A DNA stretch of 64,000 bases from Castellaniella sp047971665 (GCF_047971665.1 NZ_JBKEAA010000020.1:124001-188000); one strand, 5' to 3'. Shown: positions 49,347-58,798, numbered from the stretch's first letter. Translations and numbers: made by a program. The notes: a model not told the origin generated them from the letters alone.

Positions 49347-50750
49347 CTAGCTCAGACGGCGGATATCGACAAAATGGCCGGCCACTGCCGCAGCGGCGGC
49401 CATGGCGGGGCTGACGAGGTGAGTGCGTCCCCCCTGCCCCTGTCGGCCCTCGAAATTACGGTTCGACGTCGAGGCGCAACGCTCGCCCGGTTCCAGCCGG
49501 TCGGCGTTCATGGCCAGGCACATCGAGCAGCCCGGTTCGCGCCACTCGAAACCGGCAGCCAGGAAAATGCGGTCCAGGCCTTCGCGTTCGGCCTGGGCCT
49601 TGACCAGGCCCGACCCCGGCACGACCATGGCCTGACGCACGTTTGAGGCCACCCGGCGCCCCTTGGCCACGGCGGCGGCGGCGCGCAGATCCTCGATGCG
49701 CGCATTGGTACAGGAACCGATGAATACGCGATCGACGCGGATATCGGTCATCGGCGTATCGGGTTCGAGCCCCATGTACTGCAAGGCGCGTTCCATGCCG
49801 CTGCGGCGCACTTCGTCCTTTTCCTTTTCGGGATCGGGTACCCGGCCATCGATGGGCAGCACCATCTCGGGCGACGTCCCCCAGCTCACCTGCGGCGCAA
49901 TCTGCGTGGCGTCGATTTCGACCACCCGGTCAAAGGTTGCGTCCGAATCGGAATGCAGGGTGCGCCAATATGCCACGGCCTGATCCCACTGCGCGCCCTC
50001 CGGCGCGTAGGGGCGGCCCTTGAAATAATCGACTGTGGTCTGATCCACGGCCACCATGCCGGAGCGCGCACCGGCCTCGATGGCCATGTTGCAGATCGTC
50101 ATGCGGCCCTCCATGGAGAGCGCGCGCACCGTGCTGCCGCCGAACTCGATGGCATAGCCTGTCCCGCCCGCCGTGCCGATCCGGCCGATCACATGGAGCA
50201 CCAGATCCTTGGCCGTACAACCGAACGGCAGCTTGCCCTCGACGCGCACCAGCATGCTGCGGCTCTTTTTCATCAGCAGCGTCTGCGTGGCCAGCACATG
50301 CTCGACCTCGGAGGTGCCGATCCCGAAAGCCAGCGCGCCCATGGCGCCGTGCGTGCTGGTGTGCGAATCGCCACAGACCACGGTCATGCCCGGCAGCGTG
50401 GCGCCCTGCTCCGGCCCGATGACATGCACGATGCCCTGGCGGGGGTCATTCATGCGGAATTCGGTGATGCCCCAGGTCGCGCAGTTCTTGTCCAGTGTAT
50501 CGACCTGCAGGCGCGAGACCGGATCCTGAATGCCTTCACTGCGCGCCGTGGTGGGCACATTGTGATCAGCCACGGCCAGATTCGCGGAAATCCGCCACGG
50601 CTGGCGACCGGCCAGCTCCAGCCCCTCGAAGGCCTGCGGGCTGGTGACTTCGTGAACCAGATGCCGGTCGATATACAGCAGACAGGTGCCGTCCGGCCCC
50701 TGGTGCACCACATGGGCATCCCAGAGTTTGTCATACAGGGTTTGGGGCAT
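49347..50750 (-). CDS. leuC: 3-Isopropylmalate dehydratase large subunit
   Basis: Aconitase-family Fe-S subunit. The ATG at 50750 gives MPQTLYDKLWDAHVV and 467 residues; an upstream in-frame ATG at 50771 adds only seven residues. Cluster ligands are in VVCGDSHTSTHGA, FIGSCTNARIEDL and CSMCLAMN, and the C-terminal RCASTSNRNFEGRQGQGGRT is typical. First gene of leuC-leuD-leuB, with a candidate promoter at 50814-50841. Confidence 0.97.
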   Translation of the reverse strand: MPQTLYDKLWDAHVVHQGPDGTCLLYIDRHLVHEVTSPQAFEGLELAGRQPWRISANLAVADHNVPTTARSEGIQDPVSRLQVDTLDKNCATWGITEFRMNDPRQGIVHVIGPEQGATLPGMTVVCGDSHTSTHGAMGALAFGIGTSEVEHVLATQTLLMKKSRSMLVRVEGKLPFGCTAKDLVLHVIGRIGTAGGTGYAIEFGGSTVRALSMEGRMTICNMAIEAGARSGMVAVDQTTVDYFKGRPYAPEGAQWDQAVAYWRTLHSDSDATFDRVVEIDATQIAPQVSWGTSPEMVLPIDGRVPDPEKEKDEVRRSGMERALQYMGLEPDTPMTDIRVDRVFIGSCTNARIEDLRAAAAVAKGRRVASNVRQAMVVPGSGLVKAQAEREGLDRIFLAAGFEWREPGCSMCLAMNADRLEPGERCASTSNRNFEGRQGQGGRTHLVSPAMAAAAAVAGHFVDIRRLS

Positions 50751-50813
50751 GATCGTGGCCTCGAAAATCAAAAAATGGTTGCCGTTCGCGCAAGGGACGA
50801 TGGCGTCGAATGC

Positions 50814-50841
50814 ATTATGCCAGTGCAGTTTTCCCGAACAA
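50814..50841 (-). promoter_or_regulatory. Candidate promoter of leuCDB
   Basis: Minus strand: TTGTTC (50841-50836), 16-base spacer, CATAAT (50819-50814), about 64 bases before the leuC ATG. An inverted repeat with CTGGTA/TACCAG arms lies just upstream (about 50853-50881), between the M48 protease stop and this promoter, and could be a regulator site or the 3' hairpin of the protease transcript. Confidence 0.5.
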
Positions 50842-50889
50842 GGCCAGTTTTTATCCTGGTATCAGAGGTAACCGGTACCAGATTGGTGG

Positions 50890-51780
50890 TTATTTTCCGC
50901 CCTTGCCCTGGTAGAGGGGCAGCACGATCGCGGAAGCCTGCCTCAGGTCTGCGATCCGGCTTTGCGACGAGGGGTGCGTGGACAGGATTTCCGATTGTTC
51001 GCCACCGTCCGCCTGGCCCATTTTTTCCCACAGCGTGACGGCAGCGCGCGGGTCATAACCCGCCCGGGCGGCCAGTTCCACGCCCATGCGGTCGGCCTCG
51101 GTCTCATTGGACCGGCTGTTGGGCAGTGTGAACATCACCTCTGACAACGGAGCCCCCAGATCGGCGACAGCCTGGCTGCCCGTGATGGCCGAGAGGATCG
51201 ACAGGCCGATCCCGGCAGCCATCTGACGCGAGACCTGCTCGCGGGCATGCTCGCGCAGCGCGTGGGAGATCTCGTGTCCCAGCACCGCCGCCAGCTCGGC
51301 ATCCGAAGGCCGGATCTTGTCGAGCAGCCCTGTATAGACCGCAATCTTGCCGCCCGGCATGCACCAGGCATTGACCTCATCGGATTTCAGCACGTGGATT
51401 TCCCAGGCCCAGTTGCGCGCATCAGGGCGGAAAGCGCCGACCTGCGCGATGAGCTTGCGTGAAATCGTCTGGACGCGACGGGTTTGCGCGGCCGGGCGGT
51501 CGAGCGCGCCCTGCGCCTTGGCCTGGGCCAGAATCCGACGGTACTGGAGCTGCGCCTGCTGATTGAGTTCGGCCTCGGACACCAGGCTGGACATGGTCTG
51601 GGTGCGGTTCACCCCCACCAGGCCGGACTGGGTCGTCTGGACCTGGGCGCACGCACCCAGCCACACGGCGAATCCGGTCCCCACCGCCAGACGCGACACC
51701 CTGCGCAGCCGGGTGAGCACACGGATGCGCCAACCTGCCCTGGCGCCGGGGACGGAATCCGCATTCAGCCGCATGATCAT
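50890..51780 (-). CDS. M48 family zinc metalloprotease, lipoprotein
   Basis: Envelope zinc protease related to BepA/YfgC/LoiP-type quality-control enzymes, 296 residues. The start at 51780 is chosen because GGAGG lies 7 bases before it; an ATG at 51804 overlaps aroC and lacks such a site. A signal sequence ends in lipobox LGAC (C44), so the protein is probably a lipoprotein with a rather long N region. The zinc site is HEISH (169-173) in LGHEISHALREHA, with the downstream glutamate in NETEADRMGVELAARAGYDP. No TPR domain follows, unlike BepA. Confidence 0.92.
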   Translation of the reverse strand: MIMRLNADSVPGARAGWRIRVLTRLRRVSRLAVGTGFAVWLGACAQVQTTQSGLVGVNRTQTMSSLVSEAELNQQAQLQYRRILAQAKAQGALDRPAAQTRRVQTISRKLIAQVGAFRPDARNWAWEIHVLKSDEVNAWCMPGGKIAVYTGLLDKIRPSDAELAAVLGHEISHALREHAREQVSRQMAAGIGLSILSAITGSQAVADLGAPLSEVMFTLPNSRSNETEADRMGVELAARAGYDPRAAVTLWEKMGQADGGEQSEILSTHPSSQSRIADLRQASAIVLPLYQGKGGK

Positions 51781-51794
51781 GGAGAACCTCCGTC

Positions 51795-52853
51795 TCAGGC
51801 GCATTGCCCCTTGTGGCGCAGAGCGTGGTCCATCAGCACGATGGCCAGCAGGGCCTCGGCAATGGGCGTGGCACGAATCGCCACGCAGGGATCATGACGT
51901 CCCAGGGTCTGCACCATGACCGGTTCGTTGGTCCGGTTGACCGAGCGGCGCTCGATGCGGATGCTCGAGGTGGGCTTGATCGCCAGCGACACCTGCAGCG
52001 GCTGGCCCGAGGAAATCCCGCCCAGCACCCCGCCGGCATAGTTGCTCATGAAACCGTCGGGACCGAGTTCGTCGCCATGCTCCGAGCCGCGCATCGCGAC
52101 ACAGTCGAAGCCCGAGCCGATCGACACGCCTTTGACGGCGTTGAGCCCCATCATGGCATGCGCGATGTCCGCATCGAGCCGGTCATAGATGGGTTCGCCC
52201 CAACCGGCCGGCAGGCCCTCTGCCATGACCTCGATGCGGGCGCCGATGGAGTCGCCGTCATGGCGCAACTGATCCATGAAGGCCTCGAGTTCCGGGACCA
52301 TGTCCGCATTGGGCGCGTAGAAGGGATTCTCCGGCACGGCGTCCCAGGAGACGAAGGGAATCGGCATCGGCCCGAGCTGACTCATGTAACCACGGATACG
52401 CACCCCGTACTCCTGCATCAGCCATTTGCGCGCCACGGCGCCCGCCGCCACGGTGGGCGCTGTCAGGCGGGCTGAGGAACGCCCTCCGCCCCGGGGATCG
52501 CGTACACCGAATTTTTTCCAGTAGGTGTAGTCGGCATGGCCGGGCCGGAAGGTATCGGTGAGGTTGCCATAGTCCTTGCTGCGCGCATCCGTATTGCGGA
52601 TCAGCAGGCCAATGGGCGTGCCCGTGGTCACGCCCTCGAACACCCCCGACAGGATCTCCACCGTGTCCGGTTCGCGCCGCTGGGTGACGTGGCGCGAGGT
52701 CCCCGGACGCCGCCGATCGAGTTCGGCCTGGATGTCGGGCTCGGACAGCATCATGCCCGGGGGGCAGCCATCGATCACGGCGCCGATGGCCGGCCCGTGC
52801 GATTCGCCAAAATTGGTGACACTGAACAAGGTACCCAGGGTATTGCCGGACAT
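51795..52853 (-). CDS. aroC: Chorismate synthase
   Basis: FMN-dependent last step of the shikimate pathway, EPSP to chorismate, precursor for tryptophan, folate and ubiquinone. The 352-residue protein has signatures GESHGPAIGAVIDGCPPGM, DPRGGGRSSARLTAPTVAAGA and RATPIAEALLAIVL. It sits between an alpha/beta hydrolase (135 bases upstream) and the M48 protease (14 bases downstream). A CATAAT at 52892-52897 could be its -10 box. Confidence 0.97.
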   Translation of the reverse strand: MSGNTLGTLFSVTNFGESHGPAIGAVIDGCPPGMMLSEPDIQAELDRRRPGTSRHVTQRREPDTVEILSGVFEGVTTGTPIGLLIRNTDARSKDYGNLTDTFRPGHADYTYWKKFGVRDPRGGGRSSARLTAPTVAAGAVARKWLMQEYGVRIRGYMSQLGPMPIPFVSWDAVPENPFYAPNADMVPELEAFMDQLRHDGDSIGARIEVMAEGLPAGWGEPIYDRLDADIAHAMMGLNAVKGVSIGSGFDCVAMRGSEHGDELGPDGFMSNYAGGVLGGISSGQPLQVSLAIKPTSSIRIERRSVNRTNEPVMVQTLGRHDPCVAIRATPIAEALLAIVLMDHALRHKGQCA

Positions 52854-52988
52854 GGTCGATGCGAAGGAAAAAGAGGGAGAAAAGGGATTCCATTATGACA
52901 CTTTTGCCGACGGCCCAATCCAGGCATGACAGCGGCAAAATACACGTGAGACATGCCCGCGCGCGATCGCGCCGGGAGGGTTGGCGCC

Positions 52989-53903
52989 CTACGCCGGCGG
53001 CTCGGTCCGGGGCAGCCATGCCTGGATCAGGCCGAGGACATCACCCTGCCGTTCCCGATGCGGAAAGTGCCCCACGCCAGGCATCAGTTCAATGCGCGTC
53101 GGTCCCCCGCTGTACTGACCGATCTGGTCGGGATGGATCGTGGTGCTGTACTCGTCCCGATCCCCGTGAATCGCCAGAACCGGACAGCGGACCTGCGGCA
53201 GCACGCCGGTCATCGACCAGCCCTCGAAGTCCTGGCCGAGCCACGACCCACCCCAGGCGGCCAGCACCCAGGCGGCCTTGTCGCCGTGATATCTGGCCAG
53301 ACGCGCCATCTGTGCCGGGTCCTCGAATGATTTCAGCGTGGCCCGAATGCCCGCCCGCGTCCGTTCCTCCGCGCATGTCTGCGCCGCCAGCGTCACCAGC
53401 GCCACGCATCGGTCGGCATGCCCGGCCGCGCAATGGATCGCCATGATGCCGCCCACGCTGTGGCCCATGACCACGACAGCCGACAGGCCCAACTGTTCAC
53501 AGACTGAAGGAAAAACCTCCTGCGCCTCCTCGGCAATGAAATTCGCCGACGGCAGTCCGGTCCGCGCATCGGAACGCCCAAAGCCGGGCCGGTCATAGGC
53601 ATACACCGACCGGCCAGTGCACCGGGCAAGCACCGCCGGAAAATCACGCCACAGCTCGATACAGCCCAGTGAATCGTGCAGCAGCACGATCGGCGGCGCC
53701 TCGGTCACCCCGGGTCCGGGCGTCCCCGGCCGCCACGCACGGGCGCTGATGCGTCCCAGGGGATGCGTCAGCCAGAAATCCTCACTCGGGACAGGTGCAT
53801 CGGAAGGCGTGAAAGCATCAGAAGACGCGGGCGAATCGGAAGAAGAGGGTGGACCGGAAGACGCAAAAGGAACGGAAGCATCGGAGACGGAGGAAGAAGA
53901 CAT
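52989..53903 (-). CDS. Alpha/beta hydrolase with Ser/Pro-rich N-terminal extension
   Basis: Hydrolase-fold protein of 304 residues; substrate unknown. The nucleophile elbow is GHSVGG, the oxyanion region PPIVLLHDSLGCIELW, the acid in LAIHGDRDEY and the histidine in GVGHFPHRE, so the catalytic triad looks complete. Residues 1-43 are a low-complexity run of Ser, Asp, Pro and Ala with no signal-peptide character, encoded by degenerate GGAAG-rich repeats; no alternative start lies closer to the fold. It begins 12 bases after selO and is probably in the same transcript. Confidence 0.85.
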   Translation of the reverse strand: MSSSSVSDASVPFASSGPPSSSDSPASSDAFTPSDAPVPSEDFWLTHPLGRISARAWRPGTPGPGVTEAPPIVLLHDSLGCIELWRDFPAVLARCTGRSVYAYDRPGFGRSDARTGLPSANFIAEEAQEVFPSVCEQLGLSAVVVMGHSVGGIMAIHCAAGHADRCVALVTLAAQTCAEERTRAGIRATLKSFEDPAQMARLARYHGDKAAWVLAAWGGSWLGQDFEGWSMTGVLPQVRCPVLAIHGDRDEYSTTIHPDQIGQYSGGPTRIELMPGVGHFPHRERQGDVLGLIQAWLPRTEPPA

Positions 53904-53915
53904 GGGGCGAGGCCT

Positions 53916-55391
53916 TCAAGAAGAACAACTGACCGGCACCGCCCGCGCATCTGCGGCGGGTGGCCGGGCATAGAACTCGAAACCCGGACGTTCGGTGTAT
54001 GGGTCTCGGAGCACGGTCAACAAGTGATCGATCTCAGTGGCGTCATGGCGTTGCGCGGCCTCGATGGCGCGCTGCGCCAGATGGTTGCGCAGCACATAGA
54101 GGGGGTTGGCGCGCAACATGGCGGCACGGCGCGCCGGCGCATCCCCGCCCTGTCCGGTTCGACGGACCAGATAGCGGTCCAGCCAGGCGCGCGCCGGCGC
54201 AGGATCGGGAAACAAGGCCAGCCAGGCCCCGGCATCCTGATCGGCCTCGGCCAGCCTGCGAAAAGCCAGGGTGAAATCGGCTCGCTGCACGTGCAGCAGC
54301 GCCCACCAGTCATCCTCCAGCGCCGCATCCTCTGGTTGCCAGGCATCCAGTCCCAGCTTGCGGGCCAGACCGGCGCGATACGCCGCCAGAAACTCGGCCT
54401 CGAAGGACGCCAGGCAAGTCTCCAGCGCGGGCGCCTCGCACCCCAGCACCATCAGACTTCCCGCCAGCCGGTACAGGTTCCAGCGCGCCACCGCCGGCTG
54501 GGCGTTCCAGGCGTATCGCCCCGCCGTATCGCTGTGATTGCAGATATGATTTGCCTGGAAGGCATCCATGAATCCATAGGGTCCATAGTCCAGCGTCAGG
54601 CCCAGGATGGACATATTGTCAGTGTTCATCACGCCATGACAAAAACCTGCGAGCAGCCATCGAGCCATCAAATGCGCGGTGCGTCGCGACACTTCGGTCA
54701 GCAGCCGGCAGGCCGTAGCTGCCGGATCCATCCGGCCCGCCGCCCTTTCCCGGCACTCGGGATACCCCAGCGCGATCACGTGCTCCAGCAGAGCCTTCTG
54801 CTCGTGATGCGAATGGCCCCAGTGTTCGAAATGACCGAAGCGCACGAAACTGGGCGCCAGGCGGGTGACGACGGCGGCGGTCTCGGCGCTTTCCCGCATC
54901 ACCGGGTCGTCGGAAGCGACCAGCGCCAGGGCCCGGGTCGTCGGAATCCCCAGGCCGGCCATGGCCTCGCTGGCCAGATACTCGCGGACGCTGGAGCGCA
55001 ACACAGCCCAGCCGTCGCCCATGCGGGAATACGGCGTGCGCCCCGAGCCCTTGAGCTGGATTTCCCAGGTCCCCCCGGGTGTCCGGACATCACCCAGCAA
55101 ATGCGCCCGGCCATCGCCCAGCTGCCCCGCCCAGACACCGAATTGATGCCCGCTGTAAACCGTGGCCAGCGGCGCGATATCCGCCAGGCGGCCGTCGCCC
55201 GAGCACAGCGCCAGGAACGCGGGCGTCTGCAGCGCCTCGGCGTCCAGGCCGATCAGGGCGGCAGCATCCGGGCTGGCGTGCAGCAGGCGCGGGTTGCGCA
55301 ACGGCCGGGGCGCCACCCGGGTGTAGAAGCCAGCCGACAGCGATGCGAACGAACAGCCCGCGCGCAGTGACGCCAGCGCGTCCCTAGCCAT
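53916..55391 (-). CDS. selO: Protein adenylyltransferase SelO (YdiU)
   Basis: Pseudokinase-fold enzyme that transfers AMP to Ser/Thr/Tyr residues of target proteins, linked to oxidative-stress responses. The 491 residues include VYSGHQFGVWAGQLGDGRA, GRTPYSRMGDGWAVLRSS, the RTAHLMARWLLAGFCHGVMN stretch and DNMSILGLTLDYGPYGFMD near residue 260 (metal-binding loop). It ends in CSS, the position occupied by selenocysteine in many eukaryotic SelO proteins; bacteria use Cys here. It overlaps the DUF2069 gene by eight bases. Confidence 0.95.
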   Translation of the reverse strand: MARDALASLRAGCSFASLSAGFYTRVAPRPLRNPRLLHASPDAAALIGLDAEALQTPAFLALCSGDGRLADIAPLATVYSGHQFGVWAGQLGDGRAHLLGDVRTPGGTWEIQLKGSGRTPYSRMGDGWAVLRSSVREYLASEAMAGLGIPTTRALALVASDDPVMRESAETAAVVTRLAPSFVRFGHFEHWGHSHHEQKALLEHVIALGYPECRERAAGRMDPAATACRLLTEVSRRTAHLMARWLLAGFCHGVMNTDNMSILGLTLDYGPYGFMDAFQANHICNHSDTAGRYAWNAQPAVARWNLYRLAGSLMVLGCEAPALETCLASFEAEFLAAYRAGLARKLGLDAWQPEDAALEDDWWALLHVQRADFTLAFRRLAEADQDAGAWLALFPDPAPARAWLDRYLVRRTGQGGDAPARRAAMLRANPLYVLRNHLAQRAIEAAQRHDATEIDHLLTVLRDPYTERPGFEFYARPPAADARAVPVSCSS

Positions 55392-55758
55392 GGCGCGCCG
55401 CCCGCTTGGCGGGGCGCACGTACAGGATGGCGCCCAGGTACAGCCCCAGGGACAACAGGATTTCCAGGCCAGCCAGCGCGGCGGACACCAGCGCGGTATC
55501 GGACCAGGCGCGCACCACGCCCTCCATCAGATAGAGCAGGCTGAGCATCGAGACCCACTGCAGGGTATAGAGGCGACGCCGCAGCACCCCGCTGACGGCG
55601 AACAGCAGCGGCACGGCCTTGAGGGCCATCAAGCTACCGCCAGGGCGCAGCGGCGCCCACCACAGTTCCCAGCCCACGCTCAGCACGATCAGGCCGAACA
55701 GGCAGATGCAGGCCAGGCCGTGCAGCCCCGGGCTCAACTTGATTTCAACGCTTTCCAT
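55384..55758 (-). CDS. DUF2069 membrane protein
   Basis: Small inner-membrane protein of 124 residues with four hydrophobic segments and a basic C terminus (RPAKRAARHG). The pattern WELWWAPLRPGGS, followed by LKAVPLLFAVSGVLRRRLYTLQWVSML, matches the DUF2069 family, found next to various genes in beta- and gammaproteobacteria; function unknown. It is the first gene of the selO transcript and is separated from the divergent YihY-type gene by 35 bases. Confidence 0.85.
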   Translation of the reverse strand: MESVEIKLSPGLHGLACICLFGLIVLSVGWELWWAPLRPGGSLMALKAVPLLFAVSGVLRRRLYTLQWVSMLSLLYLMEGVVRAWSDTALVSAALAGLEILLSLGLYLGAILYVRPAKRAARHG

Positions 55759-55793
55759 GCTGGTATTATGACCCGAAATTCCGTGCCTTCCCT

Positions 55794-57047
55794 ATGACGA
55801 CACCGCAGACTTCCACCCCGTCCCTGGCCGACCGCCGCGCCCGCGCGCTGGACATCCTGCGCTTCACGCTGGACTTCGCCGGCCACCGCAAACTGACCCG
55901 GGTGGCATCCAGCCTGACCTTCACCACGGTGCTGGCGATCGTGCCGATGCTGGCCGTGGTACTGGCGCTGTTCACGGCCTTTCCGCTGTTCGCTGAATTT
56001 CACAAGTCGCTGGAGACCTTTCTTGGCGAAAGTCTGCTGCCGCCCTCGGTGTCAGACACCATCCTGCGCTACCTGAACCAGTTCGCGGCCCAGGCCTCCG
56101 GCCTGACGGCCGTGGGGGGCGCCTTTCTGGTCCTGACCTCGATCATGCTGATCATGACCATCGACGAGGCCTTCAACGAGATCTGGAACGTCGTCCGCCA
56201 GCGGCCCATCCGTCAGAGGTTGCTGGTGTACTGGGCGATCATTTCCCTGGGGCCGATCCTGATGGGCGCCAGCCTGTGGGCCAGTTCGGTCCTGGCGCGG
56301 GAGTCCATGGGCTACATCGGCAGCCTGTCCGAAGGGCTCAGTCTGCTGCTCAATCTGGTGCCTCTGCTGATGTCGATCCTGGGCTTCACCGCCCTGTTCG
56401 TCTTTGTGCCCAACTGCCGCGTGCTGTGGCGCGACGCCGCGCTGGGCGGACTGGGCACCACCGTGGTGCTGACCATCATGAAGGCAGGATTCACGGCCTA
56501 CCTGACGCGCTTCCCCTCCTACACCGTCATCTACGGGGCTTTTGCCACCCTGCCGATCTTCCTGCTCTGGATCTACCTGTCCTGGCTGGTGGTGCTGATG
56601 GGCGCCACCGTGGCCTCGTTGCTGCCGGCACTGCGGCTGCATCGCTGGGCGCTTCAACGTCAGGTCGGCGCCCAGACCGTCGACGCCCTGGGCATTCTGC
56701 GCATCCTGTGGCAAGCGCGCGGGACACTGCCCCCGGGACGCAGCACGGGTTACCTGGAAAAACACCTGCGCGTCCACCCCGACGCCCTGCACGAGATGCT
56801 CGCCGCGCTGCGCGAGCTGGGCTATGCGGTCCCGGTCGCCGACGGCGACCAATGGGTCCTGGCCTGCGATCCGGCCCGGACCGACATCGGCCCCCTGGTG
56901 GACCGACTGATGCTCGACCGTGCCCAGGCCGGGTTGCAGCCCTACATCCTCGAGGCGCTGTCGCGCTCCCTGCGAGGCGAGCCCCCCGTCCTGGATGCGC
57001 TTTTTACCGATGACGCTACCGAAAACCGGAATGATGATGCACAATAA
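55794..57047 (+). CDS. YihY/UPF0761 family inner membrane protein
   Basis: Polytopic membrane protein of 417 residues, formerly annotated as ribonuclease BN, a function now assigned to a different protein. ASSLTFTTVLAIVPMLAVVLALF, the NEIWNV motif and IYGAFATLPIFLLWIYLSWLVVLMGA are family signatures; about six helices occupy residues 35-280. The soluble C-terminal part of about 130 residues resembles a winged-helix-like domain and ends in an acidic, Asn/Asp-rich tail. Role unknown. Confidence 0.92.
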   Translation: MTTPQTSTPSLADRRARALDILRFTLDFAGHRKLTRVASSLTFTTVLAIVPMLAVVLALFTAFPLFAEFHKSLETFLGESLLPPSVSDTILRYLNQFAAQASGLTAVGGAFLVLTSIMLIMTIDEAFNEIWNVVRQRPIRQRLLVYWAIISLGPILMGASLWASSVLARESMGYIGSLSEGLSLLLNLVPLLMSILGFTALFVFVPNCRVLWRDAALGGLGTTVVLTIMKAGFTAYLTRFPSYTVIYGAFATLPIFLLWIYLSWLVVLMGATVASLLPALRLHRWALQRQVGAQTVDALGILRILWQARGTLPPGRSTGYLEKHLRVHPDALHEMLAALRELGYAVPVADGDQWVLACDPARTDIGPLVDRLMLDRAQAGLQPYILEALSRSLRGEPPVLDALFTDDATENRNDDAQ

Positions 57048-57086
57048 TGAACAGAAAGCCGGATCGCGGCACCATTGGGGATCGAC

Positions 57087-57554
57087 ATGCTGAAAGTCAA
57101 CGAAATCCTGCGCGTGAAAGGGCACACGCTGTATACGGGAACGCCCGACATGCCGGTGCGCGAGGCCATCGCCACCATGAGCCAGCTCGACATCGGTTCG
57201 CTGGTCATCATGGAACACGGCCATCTCACCGGCATGCTGACCTTCCGCGAGATCATGAACCACCTGAGCGCCCACGACGGCCAGGCCGGCGACTACTCGG
57301 TGCGCAGCATCATGGATGACGCGCCCGTCAGCGTCACCCCCAACACCGACGCCTACGAGGTGCAACGCCTGATGCTCGACCGGCACGCCCGTTACATTCC
57401 GGTGATGGACGGCCCCACCCTGATGGGCGTGATCTCGTTCTACGACATGGCGCGCGCCATCGTAGAGGCGCAGCAATTCGAAAACGACATGCTCAAGGCC
57501 TACATCCGCGACTGGCCCGCTGACACCTCCGAGTCATCGGCCGGCAAGGCCTGA
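57087..57554 (+). CDS. CBS domain pair protein
   Basis: Soluble protein of 155 residues consisting almost entirely of two CBS motifs (about 1-65 and 72-135), which as a pair bind adenine nucleotides. IGSLVIMEHGHLTGMLTFRE and YIPVMDGPTLMGVISFYDMAR are the typical beta-alpha-beta ends. The ATG at 57087 has a GGGGA site upstream; a TTG four codons earlier is less likely. Stand-alone CBS proteins often regulate partner enzymes, but none is evident. It follows the YihY-type gene by 39 bases. Confidence 0.92.
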   Translation: MLKVNEILRVKGHTLYTGTPDMPVREAIATMSQLDIGSLVIMEHGHLTGMLTFREIMNHLSAHDGQAGDYSVRSIMDDAPVSVTPNTDAYEVQRLMLDRHARYIPVMDGPTLMGVISFYDMARAIVEAQQFENDMLKAYIRDWPADTSESSAGKA

Positions 57555-57569
57555 CGATCCGGGCCATCC

Positions 57570-57603
57570 GTCGTTTGCCGGACCATCCGGCACGGCAAAC
57601 GAC
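57570..57603. terminator. Hairpin between convergent CBS and dusA genes
   Basis: Perfect 11-bp stem GTCGTTTGCCG (57570-57580) with CGGCAAACGAC (57593-57603), 12-base loop, in the 60-base gap between two converging genes. A competing inner palindrome GCCGGA/TCCGGC (57577-57591) is also possible. The position suggests a shared bidirectional terminator, though there is no T-run on either side. Confidence 0.5.
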
Positions 57604-57614
57604 CGGGTCACGGC

Positions 57615-58658
57615 TCAGGTCAGCGCCTCCCAGGCACGACGCAGGATCTGCGGGCCTTCGGCCCGCAATTGCGCGGGGTCCGACAACATGCGCCGCCATT
57701 GGCGCGCGCCGGGACGGCCTGTGGGCCAGCCCAGTACACCGCGCATCATGAGGTGCAAAGGAACGCCGCTCGCGTGCTGCGCGGTCACGTAGTCGAACCA
57801 GGCCTCCAGGACGGCAAACGGTGCTGGCAAGACATCATCGGGCGCCATCCGGCGATCGAGTTCGGTCAGGATGTCCGGATGATGCCAGGCCGCGCGCCCC
57901 AGCATCACACCATCCAGGCGCGTCATCCAGTCCAGGCTGGTCTGGACATCGGCCAACCCGCCGTTGAGCACGAACACCGCATCGGGAAAATCCTGTTTCA
58001 GGCGCGCGGCATCAGCGTAGCGCAGGGGCGGTTTTTCGCGGTTGTCCTTGGGCGACAGCCCCTTGAGCACCGCATTGCGCGCGTGAACGATGAACACACG
58101 GCAACCGGATTCATGCAGCATGCCGACAAAATCGCGCACGAACCCATAAGACTCATCGTGGTCCAGGCCCAGGCGATGCTTGACCGTCACCGGCACCGAG
58201 ACGGCATCCTGCATGGCCCGGACACAATCGGCGACCAGACGCGGTTCGGCCATCAGGCAGGCGCCAAACGCACCGCGACGGACCCGTTCCGAAGGACAAC
58301 CGCAATTCAGATTGATCTCGTCATAGCCCCACCGCTCACCCAGCCGGGCGCTCTGCGCCAGAGCGTCCGGCTCGCTGCCGCCCAGTTGCAGCGCCACGGG
58401 GTGCTCAGCCGGATCGAAGTCCAGGTGACGGCCCACATCGCCGTGCAGCAGGGCGCCCGTGGTGATCATTTCGGTGTACAGGCGCGCGCGAGGCGAGAGC
58501 AACCGGTGGAAATAGCGGCAATGCCGATCCGTGACGTCGATCATCGGCGCCACGCACAGGCGCCAAGCGGAGGACGGATCAGCTGACGCCACGGCGCCTG
58601 GGGGCATATCGGAGACAGGCGCGGAATCATTCCGGGCGCCGGGGGAACACGGGGGCAT
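57615..58658 (-). CDS. dusA: tRNA-dihydrouridine(20/20a) synthase
   Basis: FMN enzyme reducing uridine 20/20a in the tRNA D-loop. The 347-residue protein has FMN-site VAPMIDVTDRHCR, catalytic C121 in NLNCGCPSERV followed by GAFGACL, and TVKHRLGLD and FIVHARNAVLKGLSPKDNR of the DusA subfamily. The ATG at 58658 is preceded by AGGATAAG about 10 bases upstream, giving an unusual 30-residue Pro/Ala/Ser-rich N terminus; a second ATG at 58607 lacks a ribosome site. Confidence 0.95.
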   Translation of the reverse strand: MPPCSPGARNDSAPVSDMPPGAVASADPSSAWRLCVAPMIDVTDRHCRYFHRLLSPRARLYTEMITTGALLHGDVGRHLDFDPAEHPVALQLGGSEPDALAQSARLGERWGYDEINLNCGCPSERVRRGAFGACLMAEPRLVADCVRAMQDAVSVPVTVKHRLGLDHDESYGFVRDFVGMLHESGCRVFIVHARNAVLKGLSPKDNREKPPLRYADAARLKQDFPDAVFVLNGGLADVQTSLDWMTRLDGVMLGRAAWHHPDILTELDRRMAPDDVLPAPFAVLEAWFDYVTAQHASGVPLHLMMRGVLGWPTGRPGARQWRRMLSDPAQLRAEGPQILRRAWEALT

Positions 58659-58798
58659 GCGAGACTTATCCTGGACAATTCGTCATTTTAACGGGCCACG
58701 AAACGGCCGCGCACAGGCGGCGGATCGCTTTTCGTCTAAAATTCCGGCAGACCGATCCCGTCCAAACCCAGGCCTTCCTCGGCCGCATCCGTATTTCC

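Noticed and set aside
52892..52918. aroC promoter (TTGGGC and CATAAT)
   Set aside because: Spacer is only 15 bases and the -35 match is weak; mentioned in the aroC entry but not annotated as a promoter.
55794..57047. Ribonuclease BN
   Set aside because: This membrane family carried that name by misassignment; no nuclease motif is present, so the neutral YihY/UPF0761 name is used.
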